Shown here piece by piece: positions 1 to 10,277 of a stretch of 64,000 nucleotides of DNA; position 1 is the first letter of the stretch; each line of letters begins with the position of its first letter. The stretch spans positions 434,001 to 498,000 of the forward strand of contig AP026155.1 in NCBI GenBank assembly GCA_030295235.1, in the 5' to 3' direction. Origin of the DNA: Fistulifera solaris (lineage: Eukaryota > Bacillariophyta > Bacillariophyceae > Naviculales > Stauroneidaceae). Below the pieces are notes generated by a model. It worked only from the letters and a program-made list of their open reading frames with translations. It was not told the origin of the DNA and searched no databases. A program made the position numbers and the translations under genes.

Positions 1-1329
1 CGTGTTTTCTCACAAAAGATCGGCCTCGGAAGGTGTTTCATGGTGCAGCCTACTCTGGAAAACACGGGTTGCCTCGAGTTCGCGGATCTACCAAAGGATG
101 CGAACGATGCACTCTTGCAAGGCCATGACTTGAAACGCATCATCATGGAAGCGAAACCAGTTCCTCATGAACAGGTTCTATCATTCAGCGATTTGCAAGA
201 CAGCGTGCTGCATGAAATACTGCATCCAGAAAAGTACGAAGGAACCAAGTTACCCAGCTTGCCGAAATTCTCTGCGGTCGTGAAAGGTCTAAGAAGAGGT
301 ACGGATTTCTACTGGTGCTTTCAATATCAGGTGCTTCTGTTTGTTGCTTACAAATCGCCTTTTGTTTTCGTCTTGTTACAGGAGAACTCACCGTCGTGAC
401 AGGACCCACGGGATCCGGGAAAACGACTTTCCTAGGTACGTGTTATCGATTTCTCGCTTTCTTCTCATCGTAAACATTGAGCTTCACTCTCACTATCTGC
501 ATGACAGGTCAAATGTCGCTAGACTTGGCCGAACAAGGCGTGAACGTTCTTTGGGGTAGTTTTGAAGTGCGCAACACAAGACTCATTCACAAGTTGCTGC
601 AACAGTTCGCCCGACAGCCCTTACCGAAAGGCGACCCTTCCTCCGCGGATAAGCTGAAAGATATAGCCAAGCGCTTCGGGGAGCTACCGTTGCACTTTCT
701 CAAGTTCCATGGAGCTTCCGAGCTGGAAGAAGTGCTGGATGCCATGGAATATGCTGTTTACGTCCATGACTGCGAACATATTGGTAAGTTTCAGAGAGTT
801 TCGGTCTTGCCTCCTCTGTCACTTCCCACTCACACAACACGCACTACTACATATTTGGGTAGTCCTGGACAATCTCCAATTCATGATTTCACGCCAAAAC
901 CTCGCAACGCGTAGCGGGAACTCCAATTTCGACAAATTTGATGCCCAAGACATTGCTATTGAGAAGTTTCGCAAATTCGCCACTGAACGAAATGTTCACC
1001 TGTCGTTGGTGGTCCACCCTCGCAAGGAAGACGAGTCGTCCCGTCTCGGCATTTCTTCTATCTACGGCAGCGCGAAAGCGACACAGGAGGCCGACAATGT
1101 ACTGATATTACAAAAAGACAATCAAAAAAAGTATCTCGATGTACGAAAGAATCGCTTTTCCGGTGATTTGGGCGCCACCGAAATCTTTTTCGATCGCGCC
1201 ACGAACCGTTACACGGAAGCACCCACAAATCATGTCGTAACACCCCAAATCATTAACAAAGCTCCTAAAGCATCGATCGAAGATCACTGGGGCAAATATT
1301 TCTCGTCACAACTCACAGAAAACAGATGA
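1..1329 (+). CDS. Twinkle-type mitochondrial replicative DNA helicase (5' partial)
   Basis: This is the C-terminal helicase half of a Twinkle/T7 gp4-like protein, the hexameric helicase that unwinds organelle DNA at the replication fork. The frame is open to base 1, so the N-terminal primase-like part lies outside the window. Exons read 1-298, 382-435, 508-783 and 863-1329, joined by GT-AG introns of 72-83 nt. The Walker A loop GPTGSGKTT spans the first splice region. It is followed by VNVLWGSFE, the Walker B-like VLDNLQFM, VVHPRKED, GSAKATQEADNVLIL and KNRFSGDLG. All of these are near-identical to the order in animal Twinkle (known family pattern). The start of the window, with RCFMVQP, matches the end of the TOPRIM region. 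The identification is secure; mitochondrial rather than plastid location is inferred from the family. Confidence 0.93.
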
Positions 1330-1402
1330 ATCAACAGAACGCAGGCTTGTTCTATTCATAAAATCTTTAGATTCTCTTTTGCAATGTGCCAGCTTACTAT
1401 CA

Positions 1403-2158
1403 CTATTTGTGCTCCGCAATCAGTTCCTGTAATTTTGAAGGATTCGCCCCCATCATTCGATCGACAATCTCCCCGCCTTTGATAAACAGAAATGTGGGCA
1501 TGGCAGATACTAGATAGAGAGAAAGAATAGAGTGAGAATGGCAATCGTTCCAGAAAATCAAGTTTTTCTAAAAGATCGACTTACCGTTGTACTTCGCAGC
1601 CGCTGTATTGATTAACGATTCGATGCAGGCAACAATTCGAAATAATTGAGAAAATACAAAACAAGAGTCTGATGTTTGTCATTAGCACTTACTATCCGGA
1701 TTCTCGTCAACGTCTACTTTCAGAAAAACAACATCATCGAACGATTCCGACAATTCATGAAACTAGTAAAAACGACGTGAGCTGCTTGTCGTAGGAGGAC
1801 GTGCAACAAACGAGAGATACATACCACCGGAGAAATCATTTTGCAAGGTCCACACCTGCCAAATGGGCCGTGAGACGCCGTTTCACAGAACCTTGAAATG
1901 AGAGAATGCGACTGGACGGACTTACCATGTGGCAGTAAAATCAATCACCACAAGCTTCGATTCCGCACCGGCTTTAAGGAGAATGGCTTCAACATCTTCT
2001 AAACTATCAGGCTCAACGACGGACCCACCACGAACTTGCAAGGCTGGAATACGTTGCGGAATGCCAAACAGCGGTGTCGTCGCCGGTCGAGGAGCGGGCG
2101 TGGCGTGAATCATGATCACGTTCCAAAAGAACAGAAGAGCGAGTTGAAATCGAATCAT
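1403..2158 (-). CDS. Thioredoxin with N-terminal signal peptide
   Basis: A 152-residue thioredoxin that reduces protein disulfides. The five exons (on the minus strand) are 2158-1926, 1855-1825, 1762-1693, 1603-1586 and 1509-1403, with an 18-nt micro-exon as the fourth. The active site WCGPCK is split by intron 1, between TG and G of the Trp codon. Later motifs are VDVDENPD, the cis-Pro loop SAMPTF, and the C-terminal GANPSKLQELI. The N terminus (MIRFQLALLFFWNVIMIHA) is a clear signal peptide. The following residues TPAPRP lack the Phe normally needed for diatom plastid import, so the ER, secretory route or an outer plastid compartment is more likely than the stroma (inference). The frame stays open across all splice sites, which supports the exon model. 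Confidence 0.9.
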
Positions 2159-3274
2159 GGCAGATTGAAAAGGTCAGGTTGACTATTCAGATAGGAAGCA
2201 AGAAGAAGAACGATTTCAGGTAATCATATACTTGTACTGCGACAGAATGAGGCGATGTGGGCGCGGTGATCTTTCTGGTTGACGGTTGACTCCAAGTGGA
2301 GATTTTGCATGTCCGTGTCAATGTCACAAAGTATCACGTTTCGAGTATAAGCAACACTGTGCCCGGTACGACACGAAAAATGGCCGATCTGAGAAAAGGC
2401 TAAACTGGTCGCATGCTTTGCCACTTGCCACTTCGCCTCTTTAAAATGCTACACGGATAGCACAGAAGCTGTGGGTCGCTTGTCTAAAAGGAAGACCAGT
2501 TCATTTCTAAGAGGAAGTCTTTTTATCAAATATCCTTCTATTCCAAGCAGCTGGCTGTCTTATAAATTGACTTGATGTAATCGAAATTAATGTATCATTG
2601 CCATTATTTTACGTTATGCAACACTGTCAAGCTTCATATGCTAGGGAAGTCGCCGTTTTTGCCGAACGTATCGAGAGAGATGATTGGTTTTTTAAATGAA
2701 AAAGCGATGAATTAGGGCGCAAAACTCAACGCTTTTGGGTCTAATATCGAGGAAACAATCGTCTTCGGAAATTTCAGCGTTCTTTCAAGAGAAATTACAT
2801 GGTTATTGTTGGTTCCAGAGAAAAAGTGAGGTGTTCGGTATTCGGTTTCGTTGGAACGGACGAAGTCTTTTGTGTCTGGGTCTTGGTACAGTAAAATTCA
2901 TTGATGTGTCCCAGTGCGTGATGATGACGTCTAATTTCAGAGCAGTCACCCGCGATAGTCGTATGGCACACAAAGTACTAAATATTTTGAGACCCTTACC
3001 CAACACCCAACCACTTTTTGACTTTTGACTTTTGACCGTTGTCTGTTTTCTTCACCTCTACTTTGTACTTTGTACTCCGATGCTTTATTCATGCCTCCGT
3101 GCATTCACGTATGTGTACCGTCTTCGTAGTCACCTCACCACCGATCAGCGCAAGTATTTCAAAAAAATTGCTCGAGCAGGTTCTTGCAAAAAGGATACCC
3201 ATCAATCGTGTATCTTTTTCACATTTTTCAATATACCTTTTACAATTCGAATCTTGTTAGAGCTAAGATCGAAG
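2159..3274. other. Intergenic region between divergent genes
   Basis: This gap separates the start of the thioredoxin gene from the DOMON-cytochrome b561 gene and so contains both promoters. Short open frames exist (for example 2735-3028) but show no recognisable domain or codon pattern. A small direct repeat, TGACTTT/TGACTTTTGAC, lies near 3018-3035. I see no RNA gene or transposon. Confidence 0.5.
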
Positions 3275-4957
3275 ATGATGAAAGTAATATCCAGCATTCT
3301 TTTGTTCATGTTGGGCGCGACAGCCTTCGCGAGCCTCGATTGTCCCTTGCAAGGTGACGTCGTGTTGACCGACGGTTTCTCACTCTCTCAGGCGATGAAC
3401 ACAGAAGAGCAGACGGTCACCGTGCAGTTGACTTACCAGGGTCAGGGATGGATTGGTATGGGCTTTGGGACGGGTATGCTGAATTCTGTCGCAGTGATTG
3501 GTTTTCCGGACGAAAACCCCGCTCTCTATAGACTTGGCGGGTATGACAGGGCCAGTGTGACGGAACTAGACGATCAATCGGCACTGCGAGATCGAGATTT
3601 CACGCAAACGGAAACAGAAAGTATTTTGACATTTACCCTGTCGTTGACAGAAAATGTAGGCATTAATCTCATGGCGGGCGAAGAAACTAGCATCATCGCC
3701 GCATTCGGAATGTCGAACACGTTGGACTATCATTCGTTTCGCACGGTTAAGAGCGTGACTTTCACGGAATGCAACGGCGCTATACCCACAGATTCCATGA
3801 CGACGCCTGCTCCCGTGGCCGGCGAGGATGCTATGCCTTCCGTCGATGGTCCTGTAGAAGCTCCTGTGTCGGCGCCGGTGGCCAGCGATTCGTCCCCTGC
3901 CGAGGGCGTCATCAGTATCGGCAATGGTGCAACACTGTTTACCGAAGCAAATGAGGAACAAGGAACTATCTTTTTTGAAATTGTGTACGAAGGACAAGGG
4001 TGGATTGGGTTTGGCGTCTCACCTGGTCAAACGATGGTGGGTAGTGAAGTGATCATTGGCGTTCCGGGCAGTGCCGTCGGACCCACCAACCCTGGAAAGT
4101 ACACCTTATCCAGCCAATCTCTCGGCGGCGTTACCTTATTGCCAAGTGAAAAACAAACGCTGATTGATGCTACCATTGAACAAAACGAAACGCACACTGT
4201 GCTTCGATACTCGAAGCTCATGGAGGAAGATGGAGAGTTTTCGCTTTCTGCAGATGAGCCCAACCCTTTCGTGTTTGCTACTGGTATCAGCAACGCTTTG
4301 GGCAATCATAACCAGCGTTTCACATTCAGTGCAAGCATTGGCGGTAGTGCTTCGGGTTTTAGTAACGAGCCTCGACGTGAACTTTGGGCTGCTCACGGAG
4401 CTATGATGACGATTGCTTGGGGTATTCTCGTCCCTCTTGCAATTAGTTGCAGTCTGCTGCGTGATTTAATTCCCGGACCAGAAGGTTTGTGGTTTAAACT
4501 ACATCAATTTCTTAACTCTCTGGCCATCACATTCACGATTGTCGGGTTTGCCATCGCGGTATATGCCATCAATGATCAGTCAGAGGGAGAACCGGAACAT
4601 TTCGATGACTCCCCAAAACACAAGTTAATCGGCCTGATTATCTTCATCCTGGCAATTGTTCAAGGCTTAATCGCAGCGTTTCGTCCTCACCTCCCGAAGG
4701 CCGACAAAAACGAAGAGAACCCAGAACAGCCGAAGGAGAAGTCAACACTCCGCTTTTTGTGGGAAATCAAGCATCGAGTTGTTGGCTTTACCCTTCTTGG
4801 TTTATCTTGGTACAACGTCGATTCGGGGCTTCAACTATTCGCAGACCTTTTTCAAGTGGACGACATGGGTGTAGTGTTTTGGGTGGTCGTCGGAGTGATC
4901 AGTGGTGTCGCCATTCTCTTGTTCGCATTTACCAAGCTACGACAAAGTAGCGATTGA
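3275..4957 (+). CDS. Double DOMON-domain cytochrome b561 protein
   Basis: An intronless gene for about 560 residues; the Met at 3275 is chosen because it starts a clear signal peptide (MMKVISSILLFMLGATAFAS). Two DOMON domains follow, recognisable from the repeated core YQGQGWIGMGFG (first) and YEGQGWIGFGV (second), separated by a Pro/Ala/Ser linker with potential glycosylation. The C-terminal third holds five to six membrane helices of cytochrome b561 type. Histidines suited to two haems lie in AAHGAMM, KLHQFLNS, PKHKLIG and IKHRVVGF. DOMON-b561 proteins (CYBDOM, AIR12 relatives) pass electrons across membranes, usually with ascorbate as donor (family knowledge). The physiological acceptor here is unknown. 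The long in-frame extension upstream to 3032 is judged to be 5' leader. Confidence 0.88.
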   Translation: MMKVISSILLFMLGATAFASLDCPLQGDVVLTDGFSLSQAMNTEEQTVTVQLTYQGQGWIGMGFGTGMLNSVAVIGFPDENPALYRLGGYDRASVTELDDQSALRDRDFTQTETESILTFTLSLTENVGINLMAGEETSIIAAFGMSNTLDYHSFRTVKSVTFTECNGAIPTDSMTTPAPVAGEDAMPSVDGPVEAPVSAPVASDSSPAEGVISIGNGATLFTEANEEQGTIFFEIVYEGQGWIGFGVSPGQTMVGSEVIIGVPGSAVGPTNPGKYTLSSQSLGGVTLLPSEKQTLIDATIEQNETHTVLRYSKLMEEDGEFSLSADEPNPFVFATGISNALGNHNQRFTFSASIGGSASGFSNEPRRELWAAHGAMMTIAWGILVPLAISCSLLRDLIPGPEGLWFKLHQFLNSLAITFTIVGFAIAVYAINDQSEGEPEHFDDSPKHKLIGLIIFILAIVQGLIAAFRPHLPKADKNEENPEQPKEKSTLRFLWEIKHRVVGFTLLGLSWYNVDSGLQLFADLFQVDDMGVVFWVVVGVISGVAILLFAFTKLRQSSD

Positions 4958-5030
4958 TCAGGGAAGTCTAACGTTTATACATAAAAAATAGTTTTGTTGC
5001 TGATGAACCAAACTCTTTAACATCGCTAAG

Positions 5031-7147
5031 CTAGATGATCACCGCCGGCGTAGAACGGCTGTTTTGTCGGCGAATTTGCTGGTCCCCAAGCCCAATGATT
5101 CTCATCAAAATCGTCCATAGGCTTAATGGAAAGAAACCTCTGTCACCTGGAGGCCGTAGTACAAGGGCCGTCGACTGCCCTGTGCTAATCTGTTCCGAAG
5201 TTACAGCGATAGAACTGTCTTCCTCGGCTTTACCATTGTCAGTATCAGTCGACTGGCTCTCAACTGTTTCACCAGTAAGTTGAGCTTCCGCCGTAGTGCT
5301 TGAGAGTTCCACGCTTTCCTTCTTTGATAATGTCAAACTGCCTTTATCAGGATTCTGTGACACTGAATGGAACTTAGATTGCAGCAAACTTATCTTTGTG
5401 CAACACTCTGCATCTCCACTCTTAGCTAAAGATATTTTGAAGTCGAGATCCTTAATTTGTTCACGCAATCCGCGAACCAAGTTAATTCCTCCTGAGAGCC
5501 CTCGTTTCTCCACTTCTGACAAATTTCGAGCATTTTCTTCCGAAAGATCAGCGATCGATACTCGGAGCATCCTAATTTTACTTTCAGAAGCTGCAATTTG
5601 ACCAATCAGTTGCTGTCTCTGGTGTTCTTCGTCTTCATTCGACTCGGGCGGTCCCTTATTCTGCACAAATACTTGCGATGCAATTTTTTCTCCTTCTGGG
5701 CCACACTTTTTCACCCAGTATTCCAACTCGTCTTCGCTGTTCACCCATGCTTCCTGCAATCTATCCAATTCATCTTGCTTTGACTCAAGTGTAGACCGCA
5801 AGCTTCTTACATGTGAAGCTAAGGCCGACGCTCCGCTTCCTAAAAGAAGAAGACCACTGCATACAGCAACCTCCTCTCCAAGATTGTCAAGACAACTCGA
5901 TAATGCATTCGACAGCGCATGCGATTCATCAAGACGATTGAGAAGGCTGGAAATGGACTGCGGCTCACCTCGATTTAACACAACTGATTTTTTCGGTCCA
6001 TTGCCATTCGTTGCCGCCCCATTACTAACGTGCAGCTGAGTCGGCCGTAACAATTCTTCGCACTTCAAAGCTCCCATCTCCACACTCCAATCATACAAGT
6101 GTTTGCCTCCGATGTCAATTTGATGCGGCATACCGGATGCCAAAAGCTGTCGCAGTCTGTCTACTTCATCGGACCCAATGCAGCGGAGTGCTTCGGCCGT
6201 AAACGCATGCCGGATCCCCTCTCGTTTCGACAGAGGAATATCCAGCGGCTCAATCTTGGTCCGCCTATGATTTTCATGCGTAGCTTCATTCGACGCACTG
6301 GTATCTCGTCCGAACACCAACTCCCACGCCGATGCATCATCGTAGCGATTGAGGTGACTCGTTGATTTCTCCATTTGTCTCGTCTTTTCTTGAATCACAG
6401 TCACATTGGGGCGAATACTCGGATCAGCACCCATTCTAAGAAGGCAATTCGTGGCGTTGACAGATCCGTACGAGACAGCAATATGAAGCGGTGGTATTGT
6501 GGAATTATCGTTGCCATCTAAGAGGGTTGTGGGTCCATTTTTTCCTCCGCCAGAATCGAATTCAAAATATCAACGCGATCATGTTCTGCGGCAAGTGATA
6601 GCAATGATAGCTTCTCGGCAGTGGAAGTCACATCTTCTTCTTCTTCTTCTTCCTCCTCGTCTTCGCTACCATTTTCTTTAGCATGTTGTCTCTCGCTTTC
6701 CGTTTTTTGTGTATTATTGTTTCCTTGAGACGGCTCGGAATCATCATCCGAGTCTGAGTCAGGCAATTGATACTCGTTTTTATCACGGTCTTCTTCCTCT
6801 CCAAAAGTCAAGCCAGAATCCAGTCTCGCCCGGGCCGATGATTTCGCCGTCTTGACGAACTCGATGGGAACACATTCAAGTTGGTCCTCTAAACCGTTCT
6901 CGTCATTCTCTAAGTTTGCTTCATCTTCACGAGACGGAGGGTTCTCCGTTTCCTGTATCTCTTCCTTTTCTATATTCTTAGCGATATCTTCAGGTTCAGC
7001 ACTCAGGTGTTCGTTTTCTTTAGGAGGCGCTTCATTCGGAGACAAGTCTTCTTCGGAGTCGACCTCCTCCGACGAATACTCCTCCGAACCATATTCACTC
7101 GAGTAGTCGTCTTCGTCTTCCTCGGCCTTTCGCCAAAACCAAGGCAT
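5031..7147 (-). CDS. Acidic ankyrin-repeat and coiled-coil protein (frame change inside)
   Basis: Two adjoining frames make one gene. The upstream frame (7147-6518) encodes MPWFWRKAEEDEDD, a very acidic Ser/Glu/Asp-rich N terminus, then the start of an ankyrin unit (LSLAAEHDRVDILNSIL). The downstream frame begins in mid-repeat with PPLHIAVSYGSVNATNCLL and GADPS, another ankyrin consensus. It then shows a further weak ankyrin unit and a long coiled coil (residues rich in Leu/Glu/Lys/Gln at about 5400-5850). The two frames meet at a run of six T on the + strand (6538-6543). One additional base there would restore a continuous ankyrin repeat. No GT-AG intron fits. Ankyrin repeats bind partner proteins; no enzymatic domain is visible. 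Function unknown. Confidence 0.7.
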
Positions 7148-7952
7148 AATTGAGTATTAGCACCCTTAAGGAGCAGCTTCTATGCTTGTAAATGTCCAAG
7201 AGAGCCAATCTTTTGAGAGACCCAACAACAACATCAAATAATAAAACGATCATGATCGTCCTTTAGCGTTTGCGGTGCAGTATGCAGTTTGTACTGAACG
7301 AATCTGAGCCTGTTTTGTTGTTAAGGCGTTAACGACAGCGGAGTTCTACTAGTGGGATACAGGCTTGTCGTCTCGTGATTCAGAGAACCAGGGCGATCAG
7401 GCCTAAGCACAAGGCGCGGCCTATACCTGGTAGACAAAAAGTACGCGAGGGCCCAACTCCAATTCGATAGTCTCAAGAAACACTGGTAGAGGAAGACAAA
7501 AATACGGGAATTAAGTTGATGAGCGCTAGGGTAAGCCCTTTTACTTGGTAGTATCTGTCATTCGAGTCCTTGAACATTTTTTCTTCCAGCTAGTTGTCGG
7601 AAATGGAGCTATTTTCGAGCCGTCCGGAGCTACTCGTTGCCACATCTGTATGTCAGAGCTGAAAGACCCAAGTATTCCTTTTCTTACCGGATCCCTCGAG
7701 CTAGACCTAATCAGAAGCTTATTTTACAATATCATTGCTGCACCTTGAAGAACCGAGACGTGAGCGAGATAAGCAATCAAGGATAAAAGACGCACACTAG
7801 AGGACAATGGAAGACATATTATTACTAACAAGTGGGATCGATAGTCAAAAATCTCAGATGAGTTTGCATTAGCTAACGACAACATCTGTAACTAAAGAAG
7901 CCCATGCATAGATAGAATTTGAAGGTACAAGAACAGCGTCTAAGTAAAGCAA
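7148..7952. other. Intergenic region, no gene seen
   Basis: About 800 bases between the promoter of the ankyrin gene and the 3' end of the plastid-targeted gene. A 67-codon frame at 7545-7748 begins without a good context and resembles no family. No RNA gene or repeat was recognised. Confidence 0.4.
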
Positions 7953-8723
7953 TTAGGCTTCCGCGGATCCTGTAGCCTTGTCCCAAGCTTTCTTAAGCTG
8001 ACTGGGACTAGCTTCCAAGAAACCAGAGTATCCCATAGCACCTACCAAAGTGGACATAGCTTTGTCAACGTCAACACCGTTATCTTTGGCAAAGGCCTCG
8101 GCTTTAAATTTGGCGGCATCCTTAGTGAACGCCTTGAGTGTGTCTTCCGCCTTTTTCAAGTCGAGACTGACCGTTGAGACAGCCTCCGCAAACCAAGGTT
8201 CGTCTCCACCATCCGCAGCACCCGAGTAGGAACTCTGGCCAACGGGGCTGGTTCCTGGAACTCGCCAGTTGTTGGGGCTTACGGCACCGAATTGACCCTG
8301 GCCACCGTCTCCAGCTGAGGCAGGAACGTAACTGTTCTTTTGCCAAAGTCCAAGTCGAAGCTCATGGACAAAGCCGAGGCTGTTGTTGAGTGAATTAAAT
8401 GCAGGAATGATCAAGGTTCGATGTCAAATAAATCATAGGTGAGGCATCATTGCAATGCACGCAATCAAGACATCCAGAAGCGAATTGTTGAAGAATGACA
8501 GAAGAAGAACGGTAGCATAAGATCAGCGAGAGAGAAAGAGTGAGATTAAACCCCCATAAAAAACATTTACACCAGATATCAAAGTCGGTGCTGGGTTACA
8601 AATGGGTGATAACACGGTTTCAGCCTACATCGGATAAATCTACGTACATCGAACGCCGAACGCGGCGGGAGCGAATGCCGAGGTTGTGGCAGCAGATGCA
8701 ATCAAGGCAGCAATGATCTTCAT
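7953..8723 (-). CDS. Plastid-targeted diatom protein of unknown function
   Basis: Exon 1 (8723-8648) encodes MKIIAALIASAATTSAFAP, a textbook diatom signal peptide with the TSAFAP cleavage motif and Phe at +1 that directs import to the plastid stroma. A 268-nt intron (8647-8380, GTACGT to ACAG) follows. Exon 2 starts in a frame reading SSALSMSFDLDFGK and continues after a change of frame at a run of four T (8338-8341, + strand) as KNSYVPASAGDGG. It ends in a helical, Ala/Lys-rich C terminus (SLDLKKAEDTLKAF, VDKAMSTLVGAMGYSGF). An extra base at the T run would join the two parts. No thylakoid signal is seen after the transit peptide, so a stromal or stroma-facing protein is likely. I cannot place it in a named family; a small photosystem- or antenna-associated subunit is possible but unproven. 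Confidence 0.7.
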
Positions 8724-9222
8724 GGTAATAGTGTTGATTGAGCCTTTAGAGTGACTTTGAGAGGAACGCAAACGCAACGTCAAAGATATCCACGCGTTTC
8801 GTCCAGTCTTTTTTTAGGTAACCGATGTTGAGGTAAAAGATCGAACGTTGCGACCGATGCGTCTTTTACTCTATGGGTAAACTGTACGATGGCTCGTCAG
8901 CCTTTCTCGTTTGACCTTTTCCCTTTGTTACGAGTCGAGTCACGAATACATTTGGATGAACTCAGGACTCAGGACTTCTTGGAATTAGACTTTACACGGG
9001 ACTGCCTTTCCCTTTTTCTCTAACAGGTACCGGTACCGGTACCAGTACTGTACGGTCTGTACCTGTACGGTGCTCACTTTAGATTATTTCCCCTTGTCTT
9101 TTGCCCAAACGCGGGACGCCAACGAGGATTTCCTTTTCTCAATCCTTCTCACACAACGAAGACACCTCCTTTGAAATTCGTTCATATTCATTACGCTCCT
9201 TGTCTAGTCTTCATAATCGCCT
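8724..9222. promoter_or_regulatory. Divergent intergenic region with GTAC-rich cluster
   Basis: This gap lies between two divergent plastid-protein genes and should hold both promoters. At 9026-9070 there is a cluster of overlapping GTACCG/CGGTAC units ending in CTGTACGGTC, followed by further TGTACGG. The same GTAC-rich style recurs in other gaps of this window. A regulatory role is only inferred from position. Confidence 0.35.
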
Positions 9223-10236
9223 TATGCTTACACGGCCACTCACAGTCTTCTATCTGCTGGTACCCACTTGCGCTTTTGTGGCAAACCGTTGGCGCATCAG
9301 AGCAACCAACCTTTTTCAGCTAGGGAAACCGTTTCCATTTCCCCAGAATGGAAATTATGGAACGACGATGTACCTTGTGTTCAAATTGTCAACCAAATGC
9401 CAGAAAATCTTCCTAGAGACATGAAGAACAAGTATTACTTGTTGAGACATGGACAATCGACCGCGAATGTCGACGAAATCATCTCATCGGCGAGATCGCT
9501 GGCCTACACCAACAAACACGGCCTCACCTCCAGAGGATACGACCAGGGCTTCGATTCTTCTTCATCACTGATTGAACTACTGAAAGAATCAGCCGAAAAA
9601 GGAGACCGCGTAGTGTTCGTTTCTTCTCCTCTCGCACGGGCGAGGGAAACAGCCAAAGCCTGTCTGGATGGTTTATTCCAAAATGAGACTAATGTGAAGC
9701 AATGGAGAGACGGACTGGGTGTTGCTGTATCGAAGAACATTTACTATCACGATTTGCTAGTTGAAAGAAGCTTTGGAAGGTTAGATGGCGAAGGTAAGTA
9801 CTTCGTTGTTCTTGCGCTCGGTGGTCTCAAATACCTTCCCTCATGTAACCTATTCTGGACGCAAGCAATCTATACTTATGCATACGTCTGGCCGCTCGAT
9901 CGAATGAATGTAACGCACACTGCGTTTGATGTTGAATCGGTTGCAGCTGTTTGTACCCGCATAAAGAGGCTTTTTGAGGATCTCGAAAACGCGGACTTTT
10001 CAAAATCGTTTGACAATACACCGGATTTTAAAGGAGTCGCTCATGTCGTGTGTGTTTCGCACGCGGATGTTTTGCAAATAACTCAGCTCTACGCGGCAGA
10101 AGTGCCGAATGTGGGCGAGTTTTCGTCCTATCGATTTGCGAATGGAGAAATTCGGCGACTGCAACCTGGTGCTGGTCTGGCGTCCTTGCCGGAAGCGAAT
10201 CACTTGCAGAAACCATACAGAGGAACTCGAACATAA
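9223..10236 (+). CDS. Histidine phosphatase superfamily (phosphoglycerate mutase-like), probably plastid-targeted
   Basis: The catalytic core begins YYLLRHGQSTANV, the RHG motif whose His carries the phosphate. It continues with FVSSPLARARETA, the acidic ERSFGRLDGE, and the second catalytic His in CVSHADVLQ. A 72-nt intron (9794-9865) interrupts the gene and is itself free of stops in frame. I prefer the ATG at 9223, because it opens a hydrophobic presequence MLTRPLTVFYLLVPTCAFVA resembling a diatom plastid signal (TCAF). That frame joins the catalytic frame only if the T run at 9312-9316 had one more base. A start at 9268 would give a protein without targeting. The substrate cannot be told from sequence: sugar phosphate mutase, fructose-bisphosphatase-type and protein phosphatase members share this fold. 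Confidence 0.8.
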   Translation, partial: YAYTATHSLLSAGTHLRFCGKPLAHQSNQPFSARETVSISPEWKLWNDDVPCVQIVNQMPENLPRDMKNKYYLLRHGQSTANVDEIISSARSLAYTNKHGLTSRGYDQGFDSSSSLIELLKESAEKGDRVVFVSSPLARARETAKACLDGLFQNETNVKQWRDGLGVAVSKNIYYHDLLVERSFGRLDGEGKYFVVLALGGLKYLPSCNLFWTQAIYTYAYVWPLDRMNVTHTAFDVESVAAVCTRIKRLFEDLENADFSKSFDNTPDFKGVAHVVCVSHADVLQITQLYAAEVPNVGEFSSYRFANGEIRRLQPGAGLASLPEANHLQKPYRGTRT

Positions 10237-10277
10237 ATTGAAACTAGCTCATAACTGCCGGGCTCACTAACATTAAG

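Noticed and set aside
2735-3028. 97-codon frame upstream of the DOMON gene
   Set aside because: Overlaps an equally long frame on the other strand and has no family resemblance.
3032-3274. In-frame N-terminal extension of the DOMON-b561 protein
   Set aside because: The Met at 3275 begins a proper signal peptide, and the extension would bury it.
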